From assembly GCA_002787775.1 (NCBI GenBank), contig PCUW01000037.1, positions 1 through 46,609 on the forward strand: a stretch of 46,609 bases of DNA. Reading direction: 5' to 3'. This stretch comes from Bdellovibrionales bacterium CG12_big_fil_rev_8_21_14_0_65_38_15 (GTDB taxonomy: Bacteria > Bdellovibrionota > Bacteriovoracia > Bacteriovoracales > Bacteriovoracaceae). The number at the start of each line of letters is the position of its first letter. Positions within the stretch are counted from its first letter, which is position 1. Below, piece after piece: positions 25,410 through 34,376 of the stretch. A program made the position numbers and the translations under genes. The notes below the pieces were generated by a model that was not told where the DNA came from, searched no databases, and worked only from the letters and a program-made list of their open reading frames with translations.

Positions 25410-25430
25410 GGGGCCTCCTTGCGACCAGTT

Positions 25431-25447
25431 TTGGCATTCATTGCCAA
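25431..25447. promoter_or_regulatory. palindrome TTGGCA-N5-TGCCAA
   Basis: A perfect 6-bp inverted repeat with a 5-bp centre, 22 bp upstream of the small-protein ATG. It falls in the predicted 5' leader, so it could be an operator or an RNA hairpin. A related CTTGGCA/TGCCAAG pair flanks the leader at 38914-38951. Confidence 0.5.
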
Positions 25448-25461
25448 TCCCCATTTAAGAA

Positions 25462-25478
25462 TGCACGTGACGTGCCAA
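25462..25478 (-). promoter_or_regulatory. sigma-54-like promoter of the small membrane protein
   Basis: Minus strand TTGGCACGTCACGTGCA has GG and GC separated by 10 bp. It matches the YTGGCACGRNNNTTGCW consensus with only two mismatches. The start of transcription would be near 25451, about 40 nt upstream of ATG 25409. The core is also a palindrome (GCACGT-G-ACGTGC), so a repressor site is the main alternative. It sits right at the stop codon of the upstream gene. Confidence 0.6.
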
Positions 25479-26459
25479 TTATGGGGCAGGGTAGAGAGAA
25501 TCGAAGCTATCAACGCCTAGAGGGTTGTGGCCTATAGAGTTGATGAGAAACGGCGATAATTGGCCATACTTCACTTTGAGTTTATCAATCGCTTGAGGCT
25601 CCATTGGACAGTGATATTTTCTTCCAAGCTTATCTTGTGACTCTAGTTTTTCTAAGCGGGCAGCGACTTTGTTCGCCAAGCTTTCATTTTTAAAACGGCT
25701 GCAGTTAATGCCTTCATCAAAAGCTTTATCAATATAATTTGCCCAGTCAATTTTGTTTTCTGTGGTAACCCATTCTTCATCAACACAAGCAACGTAAGGA
25801 CCTTGGTTGTATTCGGCACCTAACACATCATCAAACTTTAGTTCGATATGATTCCAAAATCTCATGCCATTAAAGTTTGCAGTTAAATCGGCATAAGACA
25901 TAACACCAGTTGTAACTGCACCAAGAATGCCTGTTTCCGCTTTCCAGCCAATTTTTAGCGCTTCTTCTACTGTATTTTGCTCAAGACGAAACTTATTAAA
26001 GTATCTGTATCCAGAGCCCATGAAATGTTCAAATTTATCAGTCCCAACTAAAATGCCGTTAATCTTCATTTGATCGGCAATAGGATCACTAATACGTGAA
26101 GTTCCACCTTGAACAATCGCTTCGTACCATTTGAAGTCTTGATAGATTGATTCTTTTGATGGAATTTTTATTTTTGCGTATTCATCAGAATTAATAATCT
26201 CTTTGGCGAGTTGTCCTTGATATTGGTTATTAAATCTTTTTCTAAGTGATTTATAGAGATGTTTTTGATCACAACCGTCTCTTTTATCATTGGCTTCATC
26301 AAGAGATTCTTGCAATAAACGATTTGTAAGTTGATTTACTTTAATAAGAGAATCTTCAAGTGGTTCAAAGCGCTTACTAAAAGCATCTATTTCAGCACTA
26401 AAGCCAGCGAGTGGTGTTAGACACAAGCAACTAAGAATAATAACTTTTGTTGTTTTCAA
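25479..26459 (-). CDS. exported protein of unknown function
   Basis: A 326-aa protein with a signal peptide (LSCLCLTPLAGFSA, cleavage near 22). The mature part is helical, with DKFEHFMGSGYRYFNKF in the middle, a small hydrophobic ILGAVTTGVMSYADL segment, and several Cys. The KFEHF core recalls short conserved motifs in membrane-associated unknowns. I cannot name a family. The start is TTG 26459 with a GGGG-type site about 6 nt upstream. It is separate from the 1011-aa gene by a region with three inverted repeats. Confidence 0.75.
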   Translation of the reverse strand: MKTTKVIILSCLCLTPLAGFSAEIDAFSKRFEPLEDSLIKVNQLTNRLLQESLDEANDKRDGCDQKHLYKSLRKRFNNQYQGQLAKEIINSDEYAKIKIPSKESIYQDFKWYEAIVQGGTSRISDPIADQMKINGILVGTDKFEHFMGSGYRYFNKFRLEQNTVEEALKIGWKAETGILGAVTTGVMSYADLTANFNGMRFWNHIELKFDDVLGAEYNQGPYVACVDEEWVTTENKIDWANYIDKAFDEGINCSRFKNESLANKVAARLEKLESQDKLGRKYHCPMEPQAIDKLKVKYGQLSPFLINSIGHNPLGVDSFDSLYPAP

Positions 26460-26518
26460 AATAACCCCAAGGATAAATCTGGTGTCATTCTAACACCGGC
26501 CTAGGGGCGAGGGGACAA

Positions 26519-26539
26519 CCCCTGTAGTTTTTACAGGGG
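26519..26539 (-). terminator. hairpin after the 1011-aa protein gene
   Basis: CCCCTGTA (26519-26526) and TACAGGGG (26532-26539) form an 8-bp stem with loop GTTTT. It lies 15 bp past the stop. On the minus strand no long T tract follows, so termination may be incomplete or Rho-dependent. A second small repeat, GGTGT/ACACC, lies at 26481-26497. Confidence 0.5.
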
Positions 26540-26553
26540 CCAGATGACTTTTA

Positions 26554-29500
26554 TTATTTCTTCTCTTCGTACTCTAAAAGCAGGTTTTTGCTTTGAACGA
26601 CTTTATATCTATCTGAAATTCTATCAAAGATGCTTCCAGACTTAGAACCAATCCCAGCAGGATTTCTAAAGTTTAAAGTATCGTTTTGTGGCCCACCTTT
26701 TTTAAACATATTCGCAAATGGGTTAGCTCCACCATCTTTTGAAGCAGGTTTTCGACCAACTCCACGACCACCACTTAGACGACCAATACTACTACCAGCA
26801 TATGCTAAGTTTTTACCACCGTTAGCTTGACCGCCTTTCGATCCACCAGCGCCGCCACCGCCACCGCCGCCGCGACCAGTACTACCAACTGCTGAAGCGC
26901 CTGATCCGCCGCCGCCGCCAAGTGCGCCTCTGCTGCTTGATTTAACACCAGCTGCACCAGGTCCACCGCTTTCAAGTCCACCAGACTTATTATTTTGTGG
27001 AACAAGTGAGCCAAGTGTCGTTCCTGTACCTGATCGATCTGAAGTACCAGCTCCACCTGTGGCCGCATCATCAAAACCAGTATCTGCATCAAGCGCTATT
27101 CCATTACCACCAAAACCGCCACCGCCAATTGATAAGCTGTTGTTACCAAAGCCTACATTTCTAGCAACTGGCTGAACACCACCAGAACAACCCGGAGTGT
27201 TTGGATCAAAGGCACAAGGTCCTGCCATAAGTGCATCTGAAGGTGGAACAAAGTTTTCACTTGGATCATAGCCTTCAATTCTTTTTAGAAGTTCATCAAT
27301 TTGCCTTGCTTGCTTATTAAGCATACCAGCAGCTAAGAAACTTGCTGCGGCTTCTGTCGCTACTTGAGCAAGAATTCTTTTGGCCGTGTTTCTAAACTCA
27401 TCGTTCATGATAAGCGTTGAGGCACCACGGTTTTTCCCAGCAAGTTCACAAATTGAATTAGCTCCACTTGGGCCAACTGAAATAAATGTTTTATCACTTG
27501 GTAAGATATCGTTAATGCCGCCGCTTGGGTCAGACGACTGTGTTGAGTTTGAACCGGCTGAAGTAAATGCTTGTCCAACAAGTTCTTTATCAGTTTCAAG
27601 TGATAAACCAAAGGCACTTAAAAATTTATTAAGATAGATTTTATGAGTTTCAGCCATTCTTACTTTAATAGCAGAATCTTCACCTTGAACATCAGCAGTA
27701 CAACTCTCAATGAGTTTTTTTCTATTCGGCATTGACTGCAGGATTCCAAATAGAGCAGCTAGCTTTGCACTATCTAGAGCAGCATTTTGAGTCGCATAAC
27801 CGGCACGATCCTTAATTTCACCTTTTTGGATATTTAGAGCTCCACGATGATCAATTCCGCCAATGGCACCTTGTTGACTCAATAAATTTTGATCTTCGAT
27901 ACGCTCACTTTGATAATGGATTCCTTGACCGGCTTGTAAAGCGGTCTTAGCTACCATTGATGCATCATATGTATTAATAAAGTCACTACAAGTTTTAAAG
28001 TCTTGTGCTTCAGGACCATAAGTTTCACATTTCAATTGCTGATCAAATGAAGCCTTTGTGGTTAGAGAGGTACGATTGCCACCTTTATATTCTTTATCAT
28101 AGTCTGATAGTTTTGTGAGATGAACCATAGCTTCACATTTTTCCAAACGTTTTCTATGATTGGCGATCTCAAGCACACCATTTTTAATCGCTTTTTCAAG
28201 TTTTGGTTTTAAAGCCACAAGAGCAGTATTTGTTCCGGCAAGGCCTTGTCCTTCTAATATATTTTTGAATACAGTGTGTGATCCTTTACAAGCATTAATG
28301 AATGCTTTTTCGTCGGCACTAAAACCATTTGATCCGCCAGTTAAACCATCAAGGTAAACAGGGGAGCTATTTGAATCATCGAGACCTAAAAGATAAGTTC
28401 TATAATGTTTATTCCAAGATGGATCCCAAAGTTCTCTAGGACCAGATTCACCTAGTTTTTGAGAGAACTCAGACCATGACTTATCACCTTGACCTTCACA
28501 GAATTTTAACAATGGTCCTTTGATAAAATTTCTTTGACCAGCATCATCATCTTCATATTCATCAAAGTTATCATACTCACTAGTGCTATTAGATCTTCTT
28601 CTTGTTGTAGCTTGTGACATAATTTTAGGATTTTCACTAACTTGTGGAAAATCAAAATCAAGTTTAATAGATGCTTCAGGAGTCGCTCTTTCAGCTATAA
28701 CTGTATAATCACAATTAATTTTTTTAATAATAGTTGTCGCAGTAATTGGTGAACCTATAGCTTCTTGTTGTTGTGGATTTTGCCCTGGATTTCCAGCTGT
28801 TGCTAATGATGTTTTAACAGCAGCACATTCAGAAGAATTAAGATCGATTTGAGTTGCATTACTTGTAAAACATTGTGCGTTACTACTGACTAAAGTATCA
28901 TTAATTTCAACCCCGGGTGTTGGACAGGTTGCTTGTTTCTTAACAGTTTGGCTTTGAGCACTTTCTCTACACCATACAGATGCCACATTATTAGTCTGAT
29001 TTGGAGTTTCAGGGTTACAGGCAGCTCGATAAGTTTCTAGTGTGTAGCTTGTTGACGGGGGGACGTCTTTTTTAGAACAATTGCTAGCAATAAAATCATC
29101 CAATGAAGCAGTTCCATTACCATATTGAGAACAAGTTTGAATTGGCTGGTTAACATATGCATTATTCACTTGAGCGCACCTTCCAACATGATGTTGAAAG
29201 ATTTCTCCGTTAGAAAATACACACCAAATTTTTGGTTTATTTGCCCAACCGTCCTCTGGGTCTGAACATGGATTAGTGGCTGCTCCTGCAAGACCGCTTG
29301 GGCCATTATACTCCTGAAGAGTATTTATAGTTAAATTATCTCTAACAACATAGTATTTTGTTGTTGTTGGTCTACCTCGATGGTTCGAACAAACCATTTT
29401 TAGAACCTCTAATCCCATAAGTTTTTCATTTACAAGTTTTGCATCTGGATCTTCCGAGCATCTTTTATTTTCACCGCCACCACATCTAAATGATTCTGGA

Positions 29501-29589
29501 CAATTAGCAAAAACTTGAAACGAGCAAAATAGTAAAATTGCTCCAAAGAATGTTAATCTTGAATTCATGTTTTTATTGATCTTCTTCAT
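26554..29589 (-). CDS. giant secreted protein, Cys-rich N-terminus and Gly-rich C-terminus
   Basis: A 1011-aa exported protein. Signal peptide to about 28 (FQVFA-NCPE). Residues 29-260 contain many Cys (for example NCPESFRCGGGENKRC), suggesting a disulfide-bonded region. A helical domain follows to about 650, then a hydrophobic helix near 735-755. Residues about 780-945 are Gly/Ser-rich, with runs such as GRGGGGGGGAGG. The tail is basic. No known family is recognised. It could be a surface or adhesive protein. ATG 29589 has no strong ribosome site; a second ATG lies seven codons on. Large opposite-strand frames inside it are artefacts of the Gly codons. Confidence 0.8.
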   Translation of the reverse strand: MKKINKNMNSRLTFFGAILLFCSFQVFANCPESFRCGGGENKRCSEDPDAKLVNEKLMGLEVLKMVCSNHRGRPTTTKYYVVRDNLTINTLQEYNGPSGLAGAATNPCSDPEDGWANKPKIWCVFSNGEIFQHHVGRCAQVNNAYVNQPIQTCSQYGNGTASLDDFIASNCSKKDVPPSTSYTLETYRAACNPETPNQTNNVASVWCRESAQSQTVKKQATCPTPGVEINDTLVSSNAQCFTSNATQIDLNSSECAAVKTSLATAGNPGQNPQQQEAIGSPITATTIIKKINCDYTVIAERATPEASIKLDFDFPQVSENPKIMSQATTRRRSNSTSEYDNFDEYEDDDAGQRNFIKGPLLKFCEGQGDKSWSEFSQKLGESGPRELWDPSWNKHYRTYLLGLDDSNSSPVYLDGLTGGSNGFSADEKAFINACKGSHTVFKNILEGQGLAGTNTALVALKPKLEKAIKNGVLEIANHRKRLEKCEAMVHLTKLSDYDKEYKGGNRTSLTTKASFDQQLKCETYGPEAQDFKTCSDFINTYDASMVAKTALQAGQGIHYQSERIEDQNLLSQQGAIGGIDHRGALNIQKGEIKDRAGYATQNAALDSAKLAALFGILQSMPNRKKLIESCTADVQGEDSAIKVRMAETHKIYLNKFLSAFGLSLETDKELVGQAFTSAGSNSTQSSDPSGGINDILPSDKTFISVGPSGANSICELAGKNRGASTLIMNDEFRNTAKRILAQVATEAAASFLAAGMLNKQARQIDELLKRIEGYDPSENFVPPSDALMAGPCAFDPNTPGCSGGVQPVARNVGFGNNSLSIGGGGFGGNGIALDADTGFDDAATGGAGTSDRSGTGTTLGSLVPQNNKSGGLESGGPGAAGVKSSSRGALGGGGGSGASAVGSTGRGGGGGGGAGGSKGGQANGGKNLAYAGSSIGRLSGGRGVGRKPASKDGGANPFANMFKKGGPQNDTLNFRNPAGIGSKSGSIFDRISDRYKVVQSKNLLLEYEEKK

Positions 29590-29793
29590 AAATTTATCTC
29601 GATTTGGAGTTCGTTCTCTTTTATTTTATCGGCATATCGCCCTTAGAAGTTAAGCAAAACCCTCAAGAACTCTATAAACACTGTTTGAAAGGGCTAAATA
29701 CCTATGATTACTGACATTCGAGTTGATCGCTGTTAGGCTAAACTAAATGTTCATATGCCCACCAAACTTGGCATAATAAGCAAAGGAAGACCC
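29590..29793. other. divergent intergenic region
   Basis: About 200 bp between the 1011-aa gene and the thioesterase gene. It must contain promoters for both, but I see no confident boxes. An in-frame ATG at 29755 is not used in my annotation. Confidence 0.4.
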
Positions 29794-30189
29794 ATGCACC
29801 GTTATCAAGTCACTATTCACGAAGGCCATCTCGATACCTTTGGCCACGTTAATAATGCCAAATATCTTGAGCTTTATGAGCAGGCGAGATGGGACTTGAT
29901 CACTAATAACGGTTATGGCTTAGATCAAATTAAAACCTTAAAGATAGGCCCTGTCGTTTTAGAGCTCGATCTCACCTTCAAAAGGGAAATCACTAATAGG
30001 GAAGTCATCACCATTGAATCTGAACCTCAAAAAATTGAACACCCACTCATTATGGAAATCAAACAAAGAATGCTTAAGGCCGATGGCTCATTGGCTTCAC
30101 AGATTACTCTTAAAATTGGTTTAATGGATCTTGAAAAGAGAAAACTCATCGCACCTACGGTAGAATGGATGAAAGCGATTGAGTGTTAA
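29794..30189 (+). CDS. hotdog acyl-CoA thioesterase (FadM/YbgC type)
   Basis: About 131 aa from ATG 29794, which has AGGAAG a few bases upstream; the longer frame from 29755 adds 13 residues foreign to the family. The N-terminal part holds the 4HBT-family active-site segment DTFGHVNNAKYLELYEQARW, with the catalytic-type Asp and the long helix. Such enzymes hydrolyse acyl-CoA in the cytoplasm. The exact substrate is unknown. It overlaps the convergent M15 gene by 4 bp. Confidence 0.88.
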   Translation: MHRYQVTIHEGHLDTFGHVNNAKYLELYEQARWDLITNNGYGLDQIKTLKIGPVVLELDLTFKREITNREVITIESEPQKIEHPLIMEIKQRMLKADGSLASQITLKIGLMDLEKRKLIAPTVEWMKAIEC

Positions 30190-30857
30190 TTAGCGATATT
30201 GATTATATAGCGCTGATAAATCTCAGCACTACGAGACTTCACAATATCTTTTAAAGATAATTCATTGATTGAATTTAAATGATTCATAAAAAATTCTTCT
30301 GTATAAAGCTCAAGATTCTTTTCAGCGATAGGACGATAGCTTAAGTGCCACGCCTCAGGAGCGACCCCGCCGCGATCCGTATTGTAGGGAAGAAAGAATC
30401 CCTCACAATCATCAGCAGCGATCAATGAATCAATCCATCCATAAAATTCATTAAAGACTTCAGAGACTTCTTTAGGTGTTAATTGAACTTGGTAATTCTC
30501 ATCGACAACGCGTCCATCATAAACATCAATATCAGTTCCCCAGTGATGCCTTGAAGCTCCAGGAAAAGCCGACCAGCGTAAAATGGCCTCAACGATTTGT
30601 TCTTCATTAAGCGTAGTGAAATCTAGTTTTTGGCCATTAGAATCTAATAGGTCTCTTTGACCAGTGGCTTTTGCTTGCCAAATTCTTGCTTGGGTTTCAT
30701 AGGATCTAAAACTAGAAACAATTTTTAAATCAAAGCCATTGAGTTTGGCGCGATCAGAAAGTCTTTTTAAAGCAATGGCAGTGTTTTCTTCAAAGAGAAA
30801 ACCCCCAAGACCGGGGGTTAAATGTATTTCAGTTTTACCTGTTAAAATATCTTTCAT
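30186..30857 (-). CDS. M15-family D-Ala-D-Ala carboxypeptidase (VanY-like)
   Basis: This 223-aa zinc peptidase has SFRSYETQARIW (conserved Arg), SRHHWGTDIDV with His104 and Asp111 as zinc ligands, and the EAWHLSY segment with His171. These peptidases trim the D-Ala from peptidoglycan stem peptides. No signal peptide is evident, which is odd for an enzyme of the wall; it may act on recycled muropeptides in the cytoplasm or be exported otherwise. It begins 9 nt after the 685-aa membrane protein gene on the same strand. Confidence 0.9.
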   Translation of the reverse strand: MKDILTGKTEIHLTPGLGGFLFEENTAIALKRLSDRAKLNGFDLKIVSSFRSYETQARIWQAKATGQRDLLDSNGQKLDFTTLNEEQIVEAILRWSAFPGASRHHWGTDIDVYDGRVVDENYQVQLTPKEVSEVFNEFYGWIDSLIAADDCEGFFLPYNTDRGGVAPEAWHLSYRPIAEKNLELYTEEFFMNHLNSINELSLKDIVKSRSAEIYQRYIINIAN

Positions 30858-30866
30858 ACTTTGAGT

Positions 30867-32924
30867 TTAAAGGCCTTCTGAATCATCGTCAAACAAACGA
30901 CGAAGACCACTTGTTGTATAACGATTAGAAATCACCTGCCAAATGGAGACATCTTTACGATCGACGATATCATCTTGTGCTTCGGAGTAATCATATTTTT
31001 TGGCCATGACTGCATCACTTGAGCCAGCCGCTTTATTATCGTTACCGTAAAGATCAAAACCAGTTTTCTTTTTTGCTTTCGAGCGGTTTATTCCACCTCT
31101 GCCTAGATTCACTGATAGACCCACATCTTTTCTAAGTTTATCAATAGCTGCTGCTAGCTCTGGAGATTTAATTGATCCTGCCGATGGTATTCCGATTTGT
31201 CCCTGTGACGCTTTAATTGCGGAAGGAGATAGTTTTGTCGCTAAAGCTTTTGCAAGTGTTAAAGGTTCAAGAATATTGGCAGAAGAAGCAAATTGTGGAT
31301 CGGCTTTAATTTTTCCCAGTATTTGATTTCTGGCTGCACCAACTCTCGCTGCTAGTTGACCAATATTTCCAGAGGATAACTGGCCTGAAGCTAGCCCTCC
31401 GCCAAAGAGAGTATTCATTGAGTCGATAACTTGTGGTATACCAGTATTAGGACCTAATGCTGCAATTTGATTGACGTTCACAGGGACCTTGAAACAACCG
31501 TCATTACCTTGTTCGTTCTTAACCTCTTTACACTGACAGTTTTGATCGTAGACACCGTCAACTCTAAAGCATCCTTGTGCTTTAGGTTTGTTTTTATTGC
31601 CATAGTCACCAGCTTTTGCAAAAAGACTTTTATCAAGATCGGCGAATAAAGCTTGGCAAGTTTCAGACTTCGTTCTTTCTGTATTTCGTGAACCATCGGA
31701 TTTAAAGCAATAACATTTTGGGCTGCTTAAATCATCGCGTGAACGACAAAAGCTTGATGCCATGAGAGTTTGTTCAAATTTACTTCTAGCTAATGCAGCA
31801 ATCTTAGCATTCTCTTCAGCTTTCTTTTGTTCTCTTTTAGCGCCACTTGCCAAGATCCCGGTGATGACCATTGAAACACCGCTTAGAGCGAGAATACCCA
31901 TTGAAGTTCCCAGCATATTGGTAATACTCATTCCCATCGCCGCTGAGGTCAGTGCGCCTTTAGCCTCTGTTAATGCCCCTTTAGCATTTGCAGCATTTTC
32001 AGTTTGTGTTTTCCCCGCATCCTTTTCCCACGCATCTCTGCTTATTTTTTTATCATCGGCTAAGCCTTCATTTGCTTTTTCAAAATCAGCATCAGCTGTT
32101 TTTTGTGCGTTAGCAGCATCTTTTTCAGCAGTTTCAACATTTTTTTCATGATCTTCTTTTTGATTTCCTTCATCATCAGTTTCACCTTGAGTACAAGGAG
32201 TAGGTGTTCCCATACTTGTCCCAACGGTAACTTCTAAACCTGCCATAATTGCTGTTGCTGCATAGGCTAATTTAAAGAGATTGTAGGCCTTAGCGTGTTG
32301 TCCGGCATAATCTGCGATTGCATTTTGTTCTTCTTCTAGATAAGTAAAAGCAGCGACTTGTTTTTCGTACGTATCTTTATCTTCGTCTTCATAACTTTTT
32401 TGTAGATTTTTGAACTTATCTTTTGCCATAAAACGAAGATAGAGCTCACCAACAAATGAGGCGATACCAGCTGCCATCATCAACTTTCTAGAAATACAGG
32501 CGCCACCAGGCTGCTTAGCTGCACCATTAATCGCTCCAAATAATGCAAAGGCGATCACGGTTCCATTAACACCTGCCACAACTGTCCCTAGAGCTTTTGT
32601 ATTGTACTGATCATGATTCATCGAATCTTCATCCATGAATTTATCACGACTTTCTTTTAAACAAGATTGAAGAGCATCGCCTTCGAGTTCTGTACACCTT
32701 TCAAACTGTTCTCTTGCTGCACTTGCTTCAGCTTTTAGCATGCAGCGGTTACGTTGCGAGTCCCATATGTAAGCAGAATCTGGACCAGAATCACAGTCGG
32801 CTGCAGTCATTGGTTTGTCATTCGTCGTTGGCTGCGAATAACCAAGAGTAGGTAGACCACTAAAAATCAGGCACCAACTATAAACTGTAACAGCTAAATA
32901 TTTTTTTATGATTGAAAAGCTCAT
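30867..32924 (-). CDS. large exported multi-helix protein, Cys-rich
   Basis: A 685-aa protein with a signal (LIFSGLPTLGYSQ, cleavage near 30). Hydrophobic segments lie at about 110-135, 146-165, 215-237 and 330-362. An Ala/Glu/Lys-rich coiled coil covers about 255-325. A Cys-rich part (CRSRDDLSSPKCYCF, then CFRVDGVYDQNCQC) covers about 395-475. The last 200 residues are helical and basic. I recognise no family; its shape suggests an envelope-spanning or secretion-associated component. AAGG lies 7 nt before the ATG. It probably shares a transcript with the M15 peptidase. Confidence 0.78.
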   Translation of the reverse strand: MSFSIIKKYLAVTVYSWCLIFSGLPTLGYSQPTTNDKPMTAADCDSGPDSAYIWDSQRNRCMLKAEASAAREQFERCTELEGDALQSCLKESRDKFMDEDSMNHDQYNTKALGTVVAGVNGTVIAFALFGAINGAAKQPGGACISRKLMMAAGIASFVGELYLRFMAKDKFKNLQKSYEDEDKDTYEKQVAAFTYLEEEQNAIADYAGQHAKAYNLFKLAYAATAIMAGLEVTVGTSMGTPTPCTQGETDDEGNQKEDHEKNVETAEKDAANAQKTADADFEKANEGLADDKKISRDAWEKDAGKTQTENAANAKGALTEAKGALTSAAMGMSITNMLGTSMGILALSGVSMVITGILASGAKREQKKAEENAKIAALARSKFEQTLMASSFCRSRDDLSSPKCYCFKSDGSRNTERTKSETCQALFADLDKSLFAKAGDYGNKNKPKAQGCFRVDGVYDQNCQCKEVKNEQGNDGCFKVPVNVNQIAALGPNTGIPQVIDSMNTLFGGGLASGQLSSGNIGQLAARVGAARNQILGKIKADPQFASSANILEPLTLAKALATKLSPSAIKASQGQIGIPSAGSIKSPELAAAIDKLRKDVGLSVNLGRGGINRSKAKKKTGFDLYGNDNKAAGSSDAVMAKKYDYSEAQDDIVDRKDVSIWQVISNRYTTSGLRRLFDDDSEGL

Positions 32925-33108
32925 ATCAGTACCTTTAGGGGTTATGACTTATTATCGCCGAAGTAAGCGATTTAACCTTGTTATATTTCTTACTGTTCGG
33001 AGTTAAACCTTTGAAACTATAGGGGATTTTGCTGTTTACTGACGCTTTTAAGCAGGTTAAAAATAACAATACAGGCGCCGATTATTTTCGTCAGTTTTTA
33101 GGATTTAA
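32925..33108. other. divergent intergenic region
   Basis: 184 bp between divergent genes. Promoters must lie here, but no box pair is convincing by eye. Confidence 0.4.
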
Positions 33109-33693
33109 ATGAAATATATCTATAACTTATTGATTTTACTAACTCTTTTAGCCTCTACCTCAAGCTTTGCTTTAAATTTAAGGCCAGGTGACGTGATCTT
33201 AATCGAACTTCGTTGCTACTCTTGCTCAATCATTGCAGATGAGACGAACTCTAGATTTTCACATTCAGGTGTGGTCATAGGAAAACAAGGTAATCAAATA
33301 CAAGTCGCCCAAGCCTTCGGCCCTGTTCATATGACAAGCCTAGAGAATTTTTTAAACCAACGAGTGAAAGGAACATCTGCCTTAGTACTTAGAAGCGATG
33401 AGCTTAAGGCGAGTGCAAAAGAGTTAAGTCTTGAGTTTAATCAATCTTGGAAGGGAATTCCATTTGATCCAAATTATACTTGGGATAATGAAAAACTTTA
33501 TTGTTCAGAATTTGTAGCAAAATTTTTGGAAGTTTTCTTAGGACCTGTTCTTCCACCTAAGCCTTTAGATTTTTCTCGTAACTGGGATTATTGGTCTCGT
33601 GTTATGTATCCAGTTCCTCAGGGGAAACCAGGTAATTCTCCTGGAGATCTAGAAAGATCTCCTATCTTTTTTCATGTTGGGGAAATTGATTAA
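33109..33693 (+). CDS. secreted YiiX/YebB-like NlpC/P60 cysteine hydrolase
   Basis: A 194-aa protein with a signal peptide (LLTLLASTSSFA, cleavage near 21). It then has the permuted NlpC/P60 (PF05708-type) pattern: LRPGDVILIEL, SRFSHSGVVIG with the catalytic His, and LYCSEFVAKFL with the catalytic Cys. Members cleave amide or ester bonds in wall peptides or lipids. AGGA lies 6 nt before ATG. The stop overlaps the methyltransferase ATG (TAATG). Confidence 0.88.
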   Translation: MKYIYNLLILLTLLASTSSFALNLRPGDVILIELRCYSCSIIADETNSRFSHSGVVIGKQGNQIQVAQAFGPVHMTSLENFLNQRVKGTSALVLRSDELKASAKELSLEFNQSWKGIPFDPNYTWDNEKLYCSEFVAKFLEVFLGPVLPPKPLDFSRNWDYWSRVMYPVPQGKPGNSPGDLERSPIFFHVGEID

Positions 33694-34367
33694 TGTCCTA
33701 CGAAGATATTTATAAAAATATCCAAAACCTTGACTGGAAAGCACCTGACTCCCTCGCAAGCTTTCTTAGAGCAGAAGTTTTTGAACATTCAAGAGTAGGC
33801 CCAATTTCAAAAGTCTTAGAATGTGGTTGTGGCATGGGAAGTGTTTTTGAATCCCCTGATTTATCGCCGTTACAAATTATTCCTGACGCAGTAGATATTT
33901 CTGAATCTGCAATAGAGCACGCTAAATCTCGTGGTGTGTTGGGCAATTTTCAAGCTGCTGATGTCACAAAACCAGAATTTTTTCTCGGCAATCTCTACGA
34001 TCTAATTGTTGATTCACATTTATTTCATTGTTTAGTAAGACCTAGTCAGCGTGAAGCCTACTTAAAAAATGTCATTAAGCATTTAAAACCCGAGAGTGGA
34101 ATTTTTGCGCTAGAGACGATGGTCAGCCATAAAAAAATGAGTATTGATGGATATGATCAATTGACTGGAACACTCGGTGGCGAGTACGGTCGAAAGATTT
34201 TTAATCAATTAGAAATTGAGCAAGAGTTGTTAGCTTCAGGACTTAGAATAGAATTCCTTATTTTCAGCTCTGGTCTTAATATGATTCCTGTTCATGGACG
34301 CGATGAAACACTATTAAGTGATCCTCAAGTCGTTCGGGCCCTTTGCAGTTTCAATCCAGACTGTTAG
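33693..34367 (+). CDS. class I SAM-dependent methyltransferase
   Basis: This 224-aa protein carries motif I LECGCGMGSVFE, an acidic motif II (DAVDIS) and motif IV (DLIVDSHLFHCL). The DSHLFHCL stretch recalls thiopurine-methyltransferase-like enzymes, but the acceptor is unknown. It is translationally coupled to the NlpC/P60 gene and lies 9 bp before mscS. It may be cytoplasmic despite its exported neighbour. Confidence 0.85.
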   Translation: MSYEDIYKNIQNLDWKAPDSLASFLRAEVFEHSRVGPISKVLECGCGMGSVFESPDLSPLQIIPDAVDISESAIEHAKSRGVLGNFQAADVTKPEFFLGNLYDLIVDSHLFHCLVRPSQREAYLKNVIKHLKPESGIFALETMVSHKKMSIDGYDQLTGTLGGEYGRKIFNQLEIEQELLASGLRIEFLIFSSGLNMIPVHGRDETLLSDPQVVRALCSFNPDC

Positions 34368-34376
34368 CATTTTATC

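Noticed and set aside
26630..27092. Frames in both strands across the Gly-rich region of the 1011-aa gene
   Set aside because: They arise from repetitive Gly codons and have low-complexity products with no start signals.
31762..32151. 129-codon plus-strand frame opposite the 685-aa gene
   Set aside because: It mirrors the Ala/Lys-rich coiled coil and has no ribosome site.
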